Source: Chitinophaga pendula
Lineage (GTDB): Bacteria > Bacteroidota > Bacteroidia > Chitinophagales > Chitinophagaceae
Assembly: GCF_020386615.1 (NCBI RefSeq)
Contig: NZ_CP077769.1
Span: 4,216,001-4,280,000, forward strand
Reading direction: 5' to 3'
Length of the DNA stretch: 64,000 nt
Made by a program: the position numbers and the translations under genes. Position 1 is the stretch's first letter. Each line of letters opens with the position of its first letter. Positions 1-8,318 of the stretch are shown in pieces. The notes under the pieces are model-generated. The model had not been told where the DNA came from. It searched no databases and worked only from the letters and a program-made list of their open reading frames with translations.

Positions 1-585
1 AAGATCTTTGATGGAGATGAGTTTAAGATCGAATTTTTTAGCGATCTCGCGTAGTTCGGGGAGTCGTGCCATGCTTCCATCTTCGTTCATGATCTCTACC
101 AGTACGCCGGCTGGTTCGAAACCTGCCAGTCTGGCGAGGTCGATGGTGGCTTCTGTGTGGCCTGCGCGGCGCAGTACGCCACCGCTTTTGGCTTTAAGCG
201 GAAATATATGGCCGGGTTTACCCAGTTCTTCGGGTTTGGTATCCGGGTTGATCAGTGCCTGTACGGTTTTGGCGCGATCATGGGCGGAGATGCCTGTGGT
301 GCAGCCATGACCGAGGAGGTCTACTGATACGGTGAAGGGGGTCTGGTGGAGGGCGGTGTTATCTCTAACCATGAGGTCGAGGCCTAGTTCTTCGCAACGC
401 TCTTCGACAAGCGGGGCGCAGATGAGGCCGCGGCCATGCGTGCTCATAAAGTTAATGATTTCCGGCGTGACGTTTCTTGCTGCCGTGATGAAATCGCCTT
501 CATTTTCACGATCCTCGTCATCTACAACGATTACCAGTTTTCCCTGCCTTATATCTTCTAATGCTGCTTCTATTGAATCTAACAT
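1..585 (-). CDS. ribB: 3,4-dihydroxy-2-butanone 4-phosphate synthase (RibB, or N-terminal half of RibBA), cut by window start
   Basis: This enzyme converts ribulose 5-phosphate to 3,4-dihydroxy-2-butanone 4-phosphate plus formate, in riboflavin biosynthesis in the cytoplasm. The reading frame is open from the ATG at 585 to position 1 with no stop, giving 195 residues. The N-terminus carries the family signature [12 protein letters not shown] (acidic metal and substrate site), followed by [24 protein letters not shown] and [15 protein letters not shown]. These are the ordered DHBP synthase motifs. The 195 residues nearly complete the RibB domain. Because the frame runs off the edge, it cannot be seen whether a GTP cyclohydrolase II domain follows, as in the RibBA fusion common in Bacteroidota. 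A -7 element lies at 611-618. Confidence 0.93.
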   Translation of the reverse strand, partial: MLDSIEAALEDIRQGKLVIVVDDEDRENEGDFITAARNVTPEIINFMSTHGRGLICAPLVEERCEELGLDLMVRDNTALHQTPFTVSVDLLGHGCTTGISAHDRAKTVQALINPDTKPEELGKPGHIFPLKAKSGGVLRRAGHTEATIDLARLAGFEPAGVLVEIMNEDGSMARLPELREIAKKFDLKLISIKDL

Positions 586-941
586 AGTATACTTTCTTGA
601 AATTATGTTGCAAAGTTAGGGGAAAATAGAAGAGAAAGTGGCGATTAGGTCAATTGGGGGGAGGTGTTAAGGGAGGGAATGTGAGCAGGGGCAAACTTCC
701 AGCCGATGGGGCAGTTATCCACATAAAAAGTACATATAAATATTACTAATTTGAAGTTAGCGAATTATTTAAGTTTCTCTTTAAAATTTTCAATGCCCTG
801 CTGGGATTCCACATGATTATTTTCAAACAAAGGAGGGATTTCATAGAACGGAAGTTGGCTTAACAATTTGTTAACTTCCTGTTAAAATTTTGAGGAGATT
901 ATTTAGCAACTTTGCAGCGTAAATCAAACCAGTTTTCACAT
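586..941. other. Intergenic region between ribB and the Oar-like receptor gene
   Basis: This 356 bp divergent control region has no convincing gene. Beyond the ribB -7 element it holds a long imperfect inverted repeat at 850-879 (GGAAGTT...AACAA pairing with TTGTTAACTTCC, with a short bulge). A weaker -7-like CAACTTTG at 907-914 lies 27 bp upstream of the receptor ATG. The inverted repeat could be an operator or part of the receptor mRNA leader; this is inference. Confidence 0.5.
611..618 (-). promoter_or_regulatory. Bacteroidota -7 element for ribB
   Basis: Read on the minus strand this is TAACTTTG, an exact match to TAnnTTTG. It lies 25 bp upstream of the ribB ATG. No clear -33 TTTG is visible at the expected distance, so only the -7 half is supported. 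Confidence 0.55.
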
Positions 942-3900
942 ATGGGATTTAGAAAATTACTCCTCACCCTTACCTTTTTGATGAGTGTCATTGTCTCGTT
1001 CGCCCAGGTTACCACCAGTAGTATGACCGGGACCATTAAGGATGAAAAAGGAGAAGGCTTAATCGGTGCGACTGTAAAAGCCACCCACCTTCCATCCGGT
1101 ACTGTTTATGGTACTGCCACCCAAAACAAAGGAAGCTTCGCGATACAAGGTATGCGTGTAGGCGGTCCTTACAAAGTAGAGATCAGTTACATTGGTTATG
1201 AAACCAAAGTATTAGAAAACATCAGCCTGTTGCTGGGTGACGCTTATGTTGTCAACCAGAAGCTGGGAGAGAGCGGCCAGACGCTGAACGAGGTACGTAT
1301 CGTTGGCGGCAAGAGTCCGATTCTGAACAGCGAAAGAACGGGTGCATCTACCAACGTTAACTCCCGTCAGTTGAGTTCATTGCCTACTATCAGCCGTAGT
1401 ATCACTGACTTTACGCGTTTGACGCCTCAGGCGAACGGTACTAACTTTGCCGGTCGTGATGGTCGTTTTAACAGTGTAAAGATTGATGGTGCTGTGCTGA
1501 ATAATGGTTTCGGACTTGACCAGGATCTGTTGCCAGGCGGTAAGGCTCAGCCTATCTCTCTGGATGCGATCGAAGAGGTACAGGTAAACGTAGCTCCTTA
1601 TGACGTGCGCCAGACTGGATTTACCGGCGCAGGTATCAACGCAGTAACCCGCAGCGGTACCAACGATTTCTCAGGATCTGTATACGGACTGTACCGTAAT
1701 GAGAATTTCAACGGTTCTAAAGTAGCCGGCATTAAGCTGCCTCCAGCTGCTAAATCTTCCAACAAAATCTTCGGTGCCCGTCTTGGTGGTGCGATCATTA
1801 AGAACAAACTGTTCTTCTTCGCTAACTATGAGAAGGAGGAGAATATCTTCCCTGGTAATACCTGGGTAGCTTCCCGTCCTGGTCTGACTGGTCCGAACGT
1901 GGCCCGTACTACTGCTGACGACCTGGAAGCTGTTCGCGCCAAGTTGATCAAGGATTACGGATACGATCCAGGAAGATATGAGAACTATGCTAACGAATAC
2001 AAGAACAAAAACGAGAAGTTCCTGGTACGTTTAGACTGGAACATCAACGATAAGAACAAGTTTACTGTTCGTTACAACCAGATGGAAGGTACTGAGCCAC
2101 AGCTGACCAATGCCAGCTCTGGTCCTAACACACGTTCCGGTACTGGTCGTATCAGCAACAACTCCATCTCTTTTGAGAATGCCAACTACTCAGACAAGCA
2201 CAAGATCAAATCTTTGACTGCTGAGTTGAACAGCATCATCACTCCGAAGTTCTCCAACCAGTTCCTGGCTACCTATAGCCGTATCCAGAAGAAGCGTGAG
2301 GCTCCCGGAAGCATTTTCCCATTTGTTGATATCTGGGATGGTAACGCTACCACTGCCGGTATCAACAACTATATGAGTTTTGGTACTGAGTTGTTCTCTT
2401 TCAACAACGAGGTGATCAACAACAACTTCTCCTTCATTGACAACGTTACTTACCTGACTGGTAAACATACTATTACTGCCGGTTTGAGCTTTGAGACCCA
2501 GAGTTTTGGTAACAGCTATATGCGTGAGGGAACATCCTACTATCGTTTCAACAGTGTTCAGGACTTCCTGAACAACGGTAAACCTTCTTCTTTTGCCATC
2601 ACTTACCCTTATGCAGGTGCTGATATTATGGCGAAAGTGAAGTTTGGTATGGCGGGTGCTTATATCCAAGATAAGATCACTGTGAATGATCAACTGAATG
2701 TAACTGTAGGTTTGCGTGTGGATCTGCCGTTGTTCTTGAACGACGCGCTGCGTAACCCCACTGTGGATACGTTGCAATTGCTCGGTAAAAATGGTCAGCC
2801 TACTACCTTCCGTTCTGACAAATGGCCTAACTCCAAACCGCTGTTCTCTCCCCGTATTGGTGTGAACTACGATGTGTTTGGCGACCGCAGCCTGCAGATC
2901 CGTGGTGGAACCGGTATCTTTACTGGTCTGATCCCCTTCGTATGGTTTACCAACATGCCGACCAACTCCGGTGTGATCCAGAATACTTTGGAGCCTGTGA
3001 ATGCTGCCACTCTGGCGCAGATCACCAACTTCAATCCTGATCCTTACTACTGGGTAAAACAGCTGCCTAACAGCTTCCCTTCCGGTCCTTCTACCAAAGC
3101 TCCCGGAACTGTCGCTCTGGTAGATCCTAACTTCAAAATGCCTCAGATCTGGAGAACGAACCTGGGTGTTGACTACAAGATCCCTTCTACTCCACTCGTC
3201 GCTACTTTGGATGTGATCTACAGCAAGGATATCAATGCTGTATACCAGTACAATGCTAACAGAAAGGCTGCTACCCAGAAACTGCAGAATGGTAGTGATA
3301 CCCGTGATTTCTGGAATGGTTCTGCCAATGCTAAGTACAACAATGCTACCGGTGACGTAGTACCTGTACTGAGCAATACCAATAAAGGTAATTCACTGGC
3401 TGCCAGCTTTGGTCTGTCTGTGCCTTCTTACCATGGTTTCTCCGGTAACGTGAACTACACTTACACCCGTGCGAAAGACATTACCGGTAACCCTGGTTCT
3501 GCTGCTAACTCTGCCTGGTCTAACAACTACTCTATCAATGATCCGAATGAGCTGCTGCTGGGTTATTCTCAGTTTGCTGTTCCTCACCGTGTATCTGGTA
3601 GTGCTTCTTACCGTATCGAGTATGGTAAACACTTTGCGACTACTGTATCTGTGTTCTATCAAGGAACCAGCCGTGGGCGTTTCGCTTACACTTACGGTGG
3701 CGATATCAACCGCGATGGTGTGAGCCTGGATCTGCTGTATGTACCTGCTAACTCATCTGAGATCAACTTTGCTGCTTTGTCTGTAAAAGATAAAGCCGGT
3801 AACGTGCTGCTGGCCGCTACTCCTGATGAGCAACGTGCTGCTTTCGACAAGTTCGTAAACAACAGCAAACAGCTGAAAGATGCGAGAGGTGGTTATGTAG

Positions 3901-4262
3901 AGCGTAACAACGGTCTGCTGCCTTGGCAACATCGTTTTGATGTAAGAGTACTGCAAGATCTGTTCACTAACTTCGGCAGCAAGCGTCGTCATACCCTGCA
4001 GTTAAGCGTGGACATCCTGAACTTCGGTAACCTGCTGAACTCTAACTGGGGTGTAGGTAAGGAGCTGAACAACGGTTCTTTCTACCAATACTCTCTGCTG
4101 AACGTAACAAACGTTTCTGCACAAGGTGTTCCTACTTTCAACATGGCTACTATAGTTGATCCGGTTTCTGGTAAAACTATCATGCCAGAGACGCCGTTCC
4201 GTAACTGGTTCGATGTAAGAAACCTGTGGAGCATGCAGCTGGGTGTTAGATACATCTTCTAA
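942..4262 (+). CDS. Oar-like TonB-dependent outer-membrane receptor with N-terminal carboxypeptidase-regulatory domain
   Basis: This is a 1106-residue outer-membrane beta-barrel. The ATG at 942 is chosen over the upstream TTG at 912 because it begins directly with a signal peptide (MGFRKLLLTL... ending in SFAQ, about residue 22). Residues about 25-105 form a CarboxypepD_reg-like beta-sandwich (TGTIKDEKGEGLIGATVKA). Residues about 115-220 match a TonB plug (SITDFTRLTPQA, DGAVLNNGFGLD, IEEVQVNVAPYDVRQ, GAGINAVTRSGTN). The rest is barrel, ending in an aromatic-rich LGVRYIF strand. The family includes Myxococcus Oar and many Bacteroidota proteins; the ligand is unknown. No SusD gene is adjacent, so this is not a SusCD pair. 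Codon use is strongly biased to CGT, GGT and GCT compared with neighbours, suggesting high expression. A terminator follows directly. Confidence 0.9.
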   Translation: MGFRKLLLTLTFLMSVIVSFAQVTTSSMTGTIKDEKGEGLIGATVKATHLPSGTVYGTATQNKGSFAIQGMRVGGPYKVEISYIGYETKVLENISLLLGDAYVVNQKLGESGQTLNEVRIVGGKSPILNSERTGASTNVNSRQLSSLPTISRSITDFTRLTPQANGTNFAGRDGRFNSVKIDGAVLNNGFGLDQDLLPGGKAQPISLDAIEEVQVNVAPYDVRQTGFTGAGINAVTRSGTNDFSGSVYGLYRNENFNGSKVAGIKLPPAAKSSNKIFGARLGGAIIKNKLFFFANYEKEENIFPGNTWVASRPGLTGPNVARTTADDLEAVRAKLIKDYGYDPGRYENYANEYKNKNEKFLVRLDWNINDKNKFTVRYNQMEGTEPQLTNASSGPNTRSGTGRISNNSISFENANYSDKHKIKSLTAELNSIITPKFSNQFLATYSRIQKKREAPGSIFPFVDIWDGNATTAGINNYMSFGTELFSFNNEVINNNFSFIDNVTYLTGKHTITAGLSFETQSFGNSYMREGTSYYRFNSVQDFLNNGKPSSFAITYPYAGADIMAKVKFGMAGAYIQDKITVNDQLNVTVGLRVDLPLFLNDALRNPTVDTLQLLGKNGQPTTFRSDKWPNSKPLFSPRIGVNYDVFGDRSLQIRGGTGIFTGLIPFVWFTNMPTNSGVIQNTLEPVNAATLAQITNFNPDPYYWVKQLPNSFPSGPSTKAPGTVALVDPNFKMPQIWRTNLGVDYKIPSTPLVATLDVIYSKDINAVYQYNANRKAATQKLQNGSDTRDFWNGSANAKYNNATGDVVPVLSNTNKGNSLAASFGLSVPSYHGFSGNVNYTYTRAKDITGNPGSAANSAWSNNYSINDPNELLLGYSQFAVPHRVSGSASYRIEYGKHFATTVSVFYQGTSRGRFAYTYGGDINRDGVSLDLLYVPANSSEINFAALSVKDKAGNVLLAATPDEQRAAFDKFVNNSKQLKDARGGYVERNNGLLPWQHRFDVRVLQDLFTNFGSKRRHTLQLSVDILNFGNLLNSNWGVGKELNNGSFYQYSLLNVTNVSAQGVPTFNMATIVDPVSGKTIMPETPFRNWFDVRNLWSMQLGVRYIF

Positions 4263-4282
4263 TTGTAATCCACTTACCTATA

Positions 4283-4316
4283 AAAAGCCGGACCTGGTGG
4301 TCCGGCTTTTTTGTTT
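4283..4316 (+). terminator. Rho-independent terminator of the Oar-like receptor gene
   Basis: A perfect 9-bp stem AGCCGGACC/GGTCCGGCT (4286-4294 and 4299-4307) has a TGGT loop and is followed by a T-rich run. It starts about 20 bp after the receptor stop codon. The A-run before the stem may let it also serve the convergent esterase gene. Confidence 0.9.
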
Positions 4317-4339
4317 TATATAATGATACATATAATCTT

Positions 4340-5128
4340 CTATTTACTCCATCCCCAACGGAGGAATGCTTCCATGGCGGTGGTCCAGGTAGGGATATCA
4401 TGGCGGCCTCCGGGTATTTCCATATAATGTATGTCGGTGTCGGGCTGATAACCTTTGGCTATGAGCTCGCCGATGAGGTCTTTGGTATCGTCGATGCTAT
4501 CGATGATACCATTATTATTGCGATCGCTGGTTTCGTCGTCGGTACCACACTCGAAGAAAAAGCGCATCCCCGGTATGTAGGTGCCATTGCGGATGAGGCG
4601 ATGCATGATACGGTCGGTGGTTTCGTTGTAGCCGTTGTTGCGTTCGCGGCTTCGCCACCAGAGCGAGCCGGAGAATACGCCTGCCAGCTGGAAGATGTCG
4701 GGATGCCGCCAAACGATGTCGAGGGCGGAGAGGCCACCGAGGGAGTAGCCGGCAAATGCCAGGCGGGTAAACCGGAGGTCTACGTATTGTTGACGAAGAA
4801 AGGGAAGCAATTCTTTGATAACGAATCGGGTGTATAGTTCGGCGCGAGCGCCTCTGCCGCCCGCGTCGATGACGGCGGCGGTGCCATATTCCTGTTTGCG
4901 TTGGGGGCCGGCATGTATGCAGACAACCAGCAGTGGTGTGATGGATTCCTGCTGATAGAGGGTATCAAGCAAGGAGGGAAGTTGGAGGGTGTCCATATCC
5001 TGGCCATCATTTACGAGGAGGAGGTCCATTTCGCGGCAGTCGGTATCGGGGCGGTACCCATCGAAGGTGACGGTTCGCTGCAGCCATTCCGAGTGTTGTG
5101 AATAAGTGATTTTGATAGCTCCCTTCAT
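4340..5128 (-). CDS. Alpha/beta-hydrolase of the putative esterase family (Fes/IroE-like)
   Basis: This 262-residue protein has the fold of the enterochelin-esterase-like family. The nucleophile elbow GYSLGG places Ser129 as the catalytic serine, and GGRHD near residue 247 supplies the likely catalytic histidine. The N-terminal half shows the family pattern LLVVCIHAG and ELLPFLRQQY. No signal peptide is visible, so it probably acts in the cytoplasm. It is divergent from a second esterase gene (5189), with 60 bp between the starts, so the two may be co-regulated. Substrates of this family range from siderophore esters to acetylated sugars; none can be assigned. It may serve the adjacent amide-ligase operon, but only proximity supports that. 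Confidence 0.8.
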   Translation of the reverse strand: MKGAIKITYSQHSEWLQRTVTFDGYRPDTDCREMDLLLVNDGQDMDTLQLPSLLDTLYQQESITPLLVVCIHAGPQRKQEYGTAAVIDAGGRGARAELYTRFVIKELLPFLRQQYVDLRFTRLAFAGYSLGGLSALDIVWRHPDIFQLAGVFSGSLWWRSRERNNGYNETTDRIMHRLIRNGTYIPGMRFFFECGTDDETSDRNNNGIIDSIDDTKDLIGELIAKGYQPDTDIHYMEIPGGRHDIPTWTTAMEAFLRWGWSK

Positions 5129-5188
5129 GTCCGCAATTTAAGTGGGAAAATTGCCATTTTACTTTTAAATTTATAGAAATGCTATCTG

Positions 5189-5905
5189 GTGACAGAAAAC
5201 TACTATAAATGGCTTTCGCCGCACCTAGGTCGAGAGTTCGAAATGCTGGTCTATGGAGAACGAGGTGTTCCGCTCATTCTTTTTCCGACCTCAATGGGAC
5301 GATATTACGAGAGTAAGGATTTTGGCCTTATAGAAAGTGTGCGTTGGTTTGTGGACCAGGGCCTGGTCAAGATCTATTGTCCGGACAGTATAGATGCCAG
5401 CAGCTGGTATAACCGGCGCATCCCTGCTGCTGATCGTGCTTACAATCACAGTTGTTATGACAAGGTATTGTTGCATGAGGTGGTGGAAAGGGCGTTGCAG
5501 GAGACGGGGCATGATCGGGTGGTGGCTGCAGGGTGTAGCTTTGGTGGCTATCATGCGGCTAATTTTGCTTTCCGGCATCCGGAGCGGGTATCTTATCTTT
5601 TTAGTTTGAGCGGTACTTTCGATATAGGTGACCGGGTAGATGGGCGTCATGACGACGATAATATTTATTATAACAATCCTGTGTCCTATATGCCGGACAA
5701 CCAGCATGCGGACCTATGGCGAATGGGCATTATTCTTGGGGTAGCGGAGCACGATATCACGCGGACCCAGAATGAGGAGATGTCGGCGCTGCTGAACGGT
5801 AAGCAGATCCAGCACTGGCTGGATGTACGACCTAATGCGGTACATGACTGGCCGGTGTGGCGGGAAATGCTGCCTCACTATTTGTCTTTACTCCCCACTT
5901 CGTGA
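5189..5905 (+). CDS. Putative esterase, first gene of the amide-ligase cluster
   Basis: This 238-residue alpha/beta-hydrolase resembles the putative esterase family. The nucleophile elbow is GCSFGG (Ser117), and AVHDWPVW near the C-terminus supplies the likely catalytic His. The start is taken as GTG (MTENYYKW). The ATG at 5179 is out of frame and there is no upstream in-frame ATG. There is no signal peptide. It is followed after 61 bp by the ATP-grasp gene and has the same direction as the next five genes, so it probably belongs to that pathway, perhaps hydrolysing an ester or activated intermediate. That role is inference. It is not closely similar to the divergent esterase at 4340-5128, although both have the same fold. 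Confidence 0.75.
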   Translation: MTENYYKWLSPHLGREFEMLVYGERGVPLILFPTSMGRYYESKDFGLIESVRWFVDQGLVKIYCPDSIDASSWYNRRIPAADRAYNHSCYDKVLLHEVVERALQETGHDRVVAAGCSFGGYHAANFAFRHPERVSYLFSLSGTFDIGDRVDGRHDDDNIYYNNPVSYMPDNQHADLWRMGIILGVAEHDITRTQNEEMSALLNGKQIQHWLDVRPNAVHDWPVWREMLPHYLSLLPTS

Positions 5906-5966
5906 CCAACTGATCAACATTACACATTATTGCTAACCGGCATTGCGCATAAAAAATTCAGCATCC

Positions 5967-7046
5967 ATGAAAAAGATAGGCTTGCTTTTCGGACAGGAGA
6001 ACACCTTTCCACAGGCATTTGTAGAACGGGTGAGACAGCGAAACGTCCCCGGCATCAGTGCAGAGTTTGTAACGATCGATAAGGTTATTCAGGGTAATGC
6101 CTCAGATTATTCGGTGATCATTGACCGCATTTCGCAGGATGTTCCTTTTTATCGTTCGTGGTTGAAACATGCTGCTATTGGTGGAACGGCGGTGATCAAC
6201 AATCCGTTCTGGTGGAGTGCGGATGAGAAGTTTGTGAATAACGAGCTGGCGGCGAAGATCGGCGTGGCGGTGCCCAGGACGGTATTATTGCCCTCGCGGG
6301 AATTGCCAGATAATACGGCGGACAATTCGTTCCGTAACCTGTTGTATCCGTTGGACTGGCCTTATATATTTGATCATGTTCGTTTTCCTGCGTATATGAA
6401 ACCATTTGCGGGTGGGGGCTGGCGGCATGTGTATCGCCTGGAGAGTTCGGAGCAGTTCTTTGAGCAGCATGCGACGACAGGGCAGTTGGTGATGTTATTG
6501 CAGGAGGAGATTGTTTTTGACAGTTATTACCGTTGTTATTGTATTGGCGGTAAACATGTACATATTATGCCTTATGATCCCCGGCTGCCGCATCATCAGC
6601 GTTATGAGGCCTCTTATCCTGATAATCCGGCATTGCTGGAGACGATACGGGAGCAGGTGATCCGGCTGAACCAGTATCTGGGGTATGATTTCAACACAGT
6701 GGAGATGGCGGTACGGGATGGTATCCCTTATGCGATTGATTTCTGTAATCCGGCTCCGGATGCGGATATTCATTCTGTGGGAGCGGAAAATTTTGAGTGG
6801 GTGGTGAATACGGCTGCTGACTATGCGATCGAGCGGGCGTTGGCGCAGGTACCAGGGCAGGACAACCTTACCTGGGGAGGCTATTTACAAGGGGCAGTGG
6901 GTACCGGCGGTGTGGTAGCCGCGGCGCCTAGGAAAAAGGCGGCGGCGCCCAAAAAGACGGATAAGGCAGCTCCTGCTAAAAAGGCGACAGAGAAAGCGAA
7001 AGCGGACAAGCCCAAGGAGCCTAAAGGCAAAAAGAAAGAAGCATAA
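5967..7046 (+). CDS. ATP-grasp ligase with histone H1-like Lys/Ala-rich C-terminal tail
   Basis: The protein has 359 residues from the ATG at 5967, preferred over the TTG at 5943. The core fits an ATP-grasp ligase of the RimK/glutathione-synthetase type: an N-terminal Rossmann-like region (IGLLFGQENTFP, VIIDRIS), a central lid (FPAYMKPFAGGGWRHVYRL), an acidic strand (LLQEEIVFDSYYRCYC) and the metal-binding end (EMAVRDGIPYAIDFCNPAPD). Such enzymes form amide bonds through an acyl-phosphate. The last 44 residues or so are a low-complexity tail of Lys, Ala and Pro (APRKKAAAPKK, AKADKPKEPKGKKKEA) unlike a normal ATP-grasp end; it may bind nucleic acid or a polyanion, or be a tether. A hairpin and a second promoter lie between this gene and the next. 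Substrate unknown. Confidence 0.8.
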   Translation: MKKIGLLFGQENTFPQAFVERVRQRNVPGISAEFVTIDKVIQGNASDYSVIIDRISQDVPFYRSWLKHAAIGGTAVINNPFWWSADEKFVNNELAAKIGVAVPRTVLLPSRELPDNTADNSFRNLLYPLDWPYIFDHVRFPAYMKPFAGGGWRHVYRLESSEQFFEQHATTGQLVMLLQEEIVFDSYYRCYCIGGKHVHIMPYDPRLPHHQRYEASYPDNPALLETIREQVIRLNQYLGYDFNTVEMAVRDGIPYAIDFCNPAPDADIHSVGAENFEWVVNTAADYAIERALAQVPGQDNLTWGGYLQGAVGTGGVVAAAPRKKAAAPKKTDKAAPAKKATEKAKADKPKEPKGKKKEA

Positions 7047-7052
7047 ATGACG

Positions 7053-7075
7053 GCCCGCATCAAAAAGATGCGGGC
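7053..7075 (+). terminator. Hairpin between ATP-grasp and carboxylate-amine ligase genes, possible attenuator
   Basis: A perfect 9-bp stem GCCCGCATC/GATGCGGGC (7053-7061 and 7067-7075) has an AAAAA loop, 7 bp after the ATP-grasp stop. No T-run follows, so it is more likely a weak terminator, processing site or mRNA-stabilising hairpin than a strong terminator. Confidence 0.5.
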
Positions 7076-7081
7076 AAATAC

Positions 7082-7089
7082 TACATTTG
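7082..7089 (+). promoter_or_regulatory. -7 element for an internal promoter ahead of the carboxylate-amine ligase
   Basis: TACATTTG matches TAnnTTTG exactly and lies just after the 7053-7075 hairpin. It would start a transcript near 7096, about 50 bp ahead of the ligase ATG. There is no good -33 TTTG because the hairpin occupies that position. Confidence 0.5.
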
Positions 7090-7146
7090 CAGACGGCGTT
7101 GCTGCGTACCTGATATATGCGGGTCGTTGTGCCTACAACAGAACTT

Positions 7147-8247
7147 ATGCTAAAATACTTCACACTCGGCATCGAAGAAGAATACATGGTGATGGACCCT
7201 GTCACCCGGGAGTTACGCTCACACGAACAGAAGATCGTAGAGCACGCCCATAAGGTGATCAAGGACAAGGTAAAAGCGGAGTTCCACCAGGCGGTCGTAG
7301 AGGTAGGCACGCAGATATGTGCCAACATTGATGAAGCCAGGGAGGATGTAACGCTGTTACGTAAGACGATCGCGCAGATCGCGGGGGACCTTGATTTTTC
7401 CATGGGGGCGGCGGGTACGCATCCTTTTTCCAAGTGGGAAAAGCAGCTGATCACGGATCATCCCAGGTATTTTGAGATCGTGAATGAGATGCAGGATGCG
7501 GCGCGTTCCAACCTGATATTTGGTTTGCATGTACATGTAGGGATGGAGAACCGGGAGATGGCCTTACATATTGCCAATTCGGCGCGTTATTTCCTGCCAC
7601 ATATTTTTGCCCTGAGTACGAACAGTCCTTTCTGGGAGGGGCGTAATACGGGGTTTAAATCCTTCCGTACCAAAGTATTTGACAAGTTTCCGCGTACGGG
7701 TATACCTGATTATTTTGCCAGTATTGAGGAGTATGACAACTATATCAAACTGTTGGTGAAGACCAACTGTATTGATAATGCTAAGAAGATATGGTGGGAT
7801 ATACGGGTGCATCCGTTTTTCGATACGGTAGAATTCCGCATCTGTGATGTGCCGTTGACGGTGGATGAGACCTGTACAATTGCGGCGTTGTTCCAGTCTG
7901 TCTGTGCGAAGATCTATAAGTTGCGTATGCAGAACCTGAACTTCATTATATATAACCGGGCTTTGGTGAATGAGAATAAGTGGCGGGCGAGTCGTTATGG
8001 ATTGGACGGTAACCTAATAGATTTCGGGAAGGAGATGGAGGTTAATACCCGTGCGCTGATCTATGAGTTGCTGGACTTTGTGGATGATGTGGTGGATGAT
8101 ATTGGCTGCCGGCATTATGTGGACCGCACCCGGGTGATACTTGAGGAGGGAACCGGTGCGGACAAGCAGTTACGGGTGTATGAGGAGAGTCAGGACCTGG
8201 GGGCAGTAGCGGATTTCATTGCCGGCCAGTTTTTGCATAATACCTGA
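7147..8247 (+). CDS. ybdK: Carboxylate-amine ligase, glutamate-cysteine ligase type 2 (YbdK-like)
   Basis: This is a glutamine-synthetase-fold ligase that joins a carboxylate to an amine using ATP; YbdK of E. coli shows weak gamma-glutamyl-cysteine ligase activity. It has 366 residues from the ATG at 7147. An in-frame ATG at 7117 would add ten residues, but the family normally begins just before LGIEEEY. Signature motifs in order are GIEEEYMVMDP (residues 8-18), LHVHVGM, SPFWEGRNTGFKSFR and VEFRICDVPLTVDE, all typical of the type 2 family. It sits between ATP-grasp and glutamine-amidotransferase genes, which suggests a multi-step amide pathway rather than glutathione synthesis, since no glutathione synthetase pattern is evident nearby. 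It probably has its own promoter as well as read-through. Confidence 0.88.
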   Translation: MLKYFTLGIEEEYMVMDPVTRELRSHEQKIVEHAHKVIKDKVKAEFHQAVVEVGTQICANIDEAREDVTLLRKTIAQIAGDLDFSMGAAGTHPFSKWEKQLITDHPRYFEIVNEMQDAARSNLIFGLHVHVGMENREMALHIANSARYFLPHIFALSTNSPFWEGRNTGFKSFRTKVFDKFPRTGIPDYFASIEEYDNYIKLLVKTNCIDNAKKIWWDIRVHPFFDTVEFRICDVPLTVDETCTIAALFQSVCAKIYKLRMQNLNFIIYNRALVNENKWRASRYGLDGNLIDFGKEMEVNTRALIYELLDFVDDVVDDIGCRHYVDRTRVILEEGTGADKQLRVYEESQDLGAVADFIAGQFLHNT

Positions 8248-8306
8248 TGGACGTCTGTTATCCGGGCCTGTGCGACGGGCTCGGGGAGCATAAAATATAA
8301 TTTTCC

Positions 8307-8314
8307 TAACTTTG
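8307..8314 (+). promoter_or_regulatory. -7 element almost touching the amidotransferase start codon
   Basis: TAACTTTG is an exact TAnnTTTG match, ending only 4 bp before the ATG at 8319. With the usual spacing of about 5-7 bp to the transcription start, the transcript would begin at or next to the ATG, so it would be leaderless or nearly so. No strong -33 element is visible. Confidence 0.45.
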
Positions 8315-8318
8315 GGGC

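Noticed and set aside
2190..2777. Open 195-codon minus-strand frame inside the Oar-like receptor gene
   Set aside because: It lies opposite strongly codon-biased plus-strand coding sequence, has no start context or protein features, and is a by-product of the third-base pattern.
5943..5966. TTG start for the ATP-grasp gene
   Set aside because: The ATG at 5967 starts directly with the hydrophobic first strand of the fold; the upstream eight residues are not expected.
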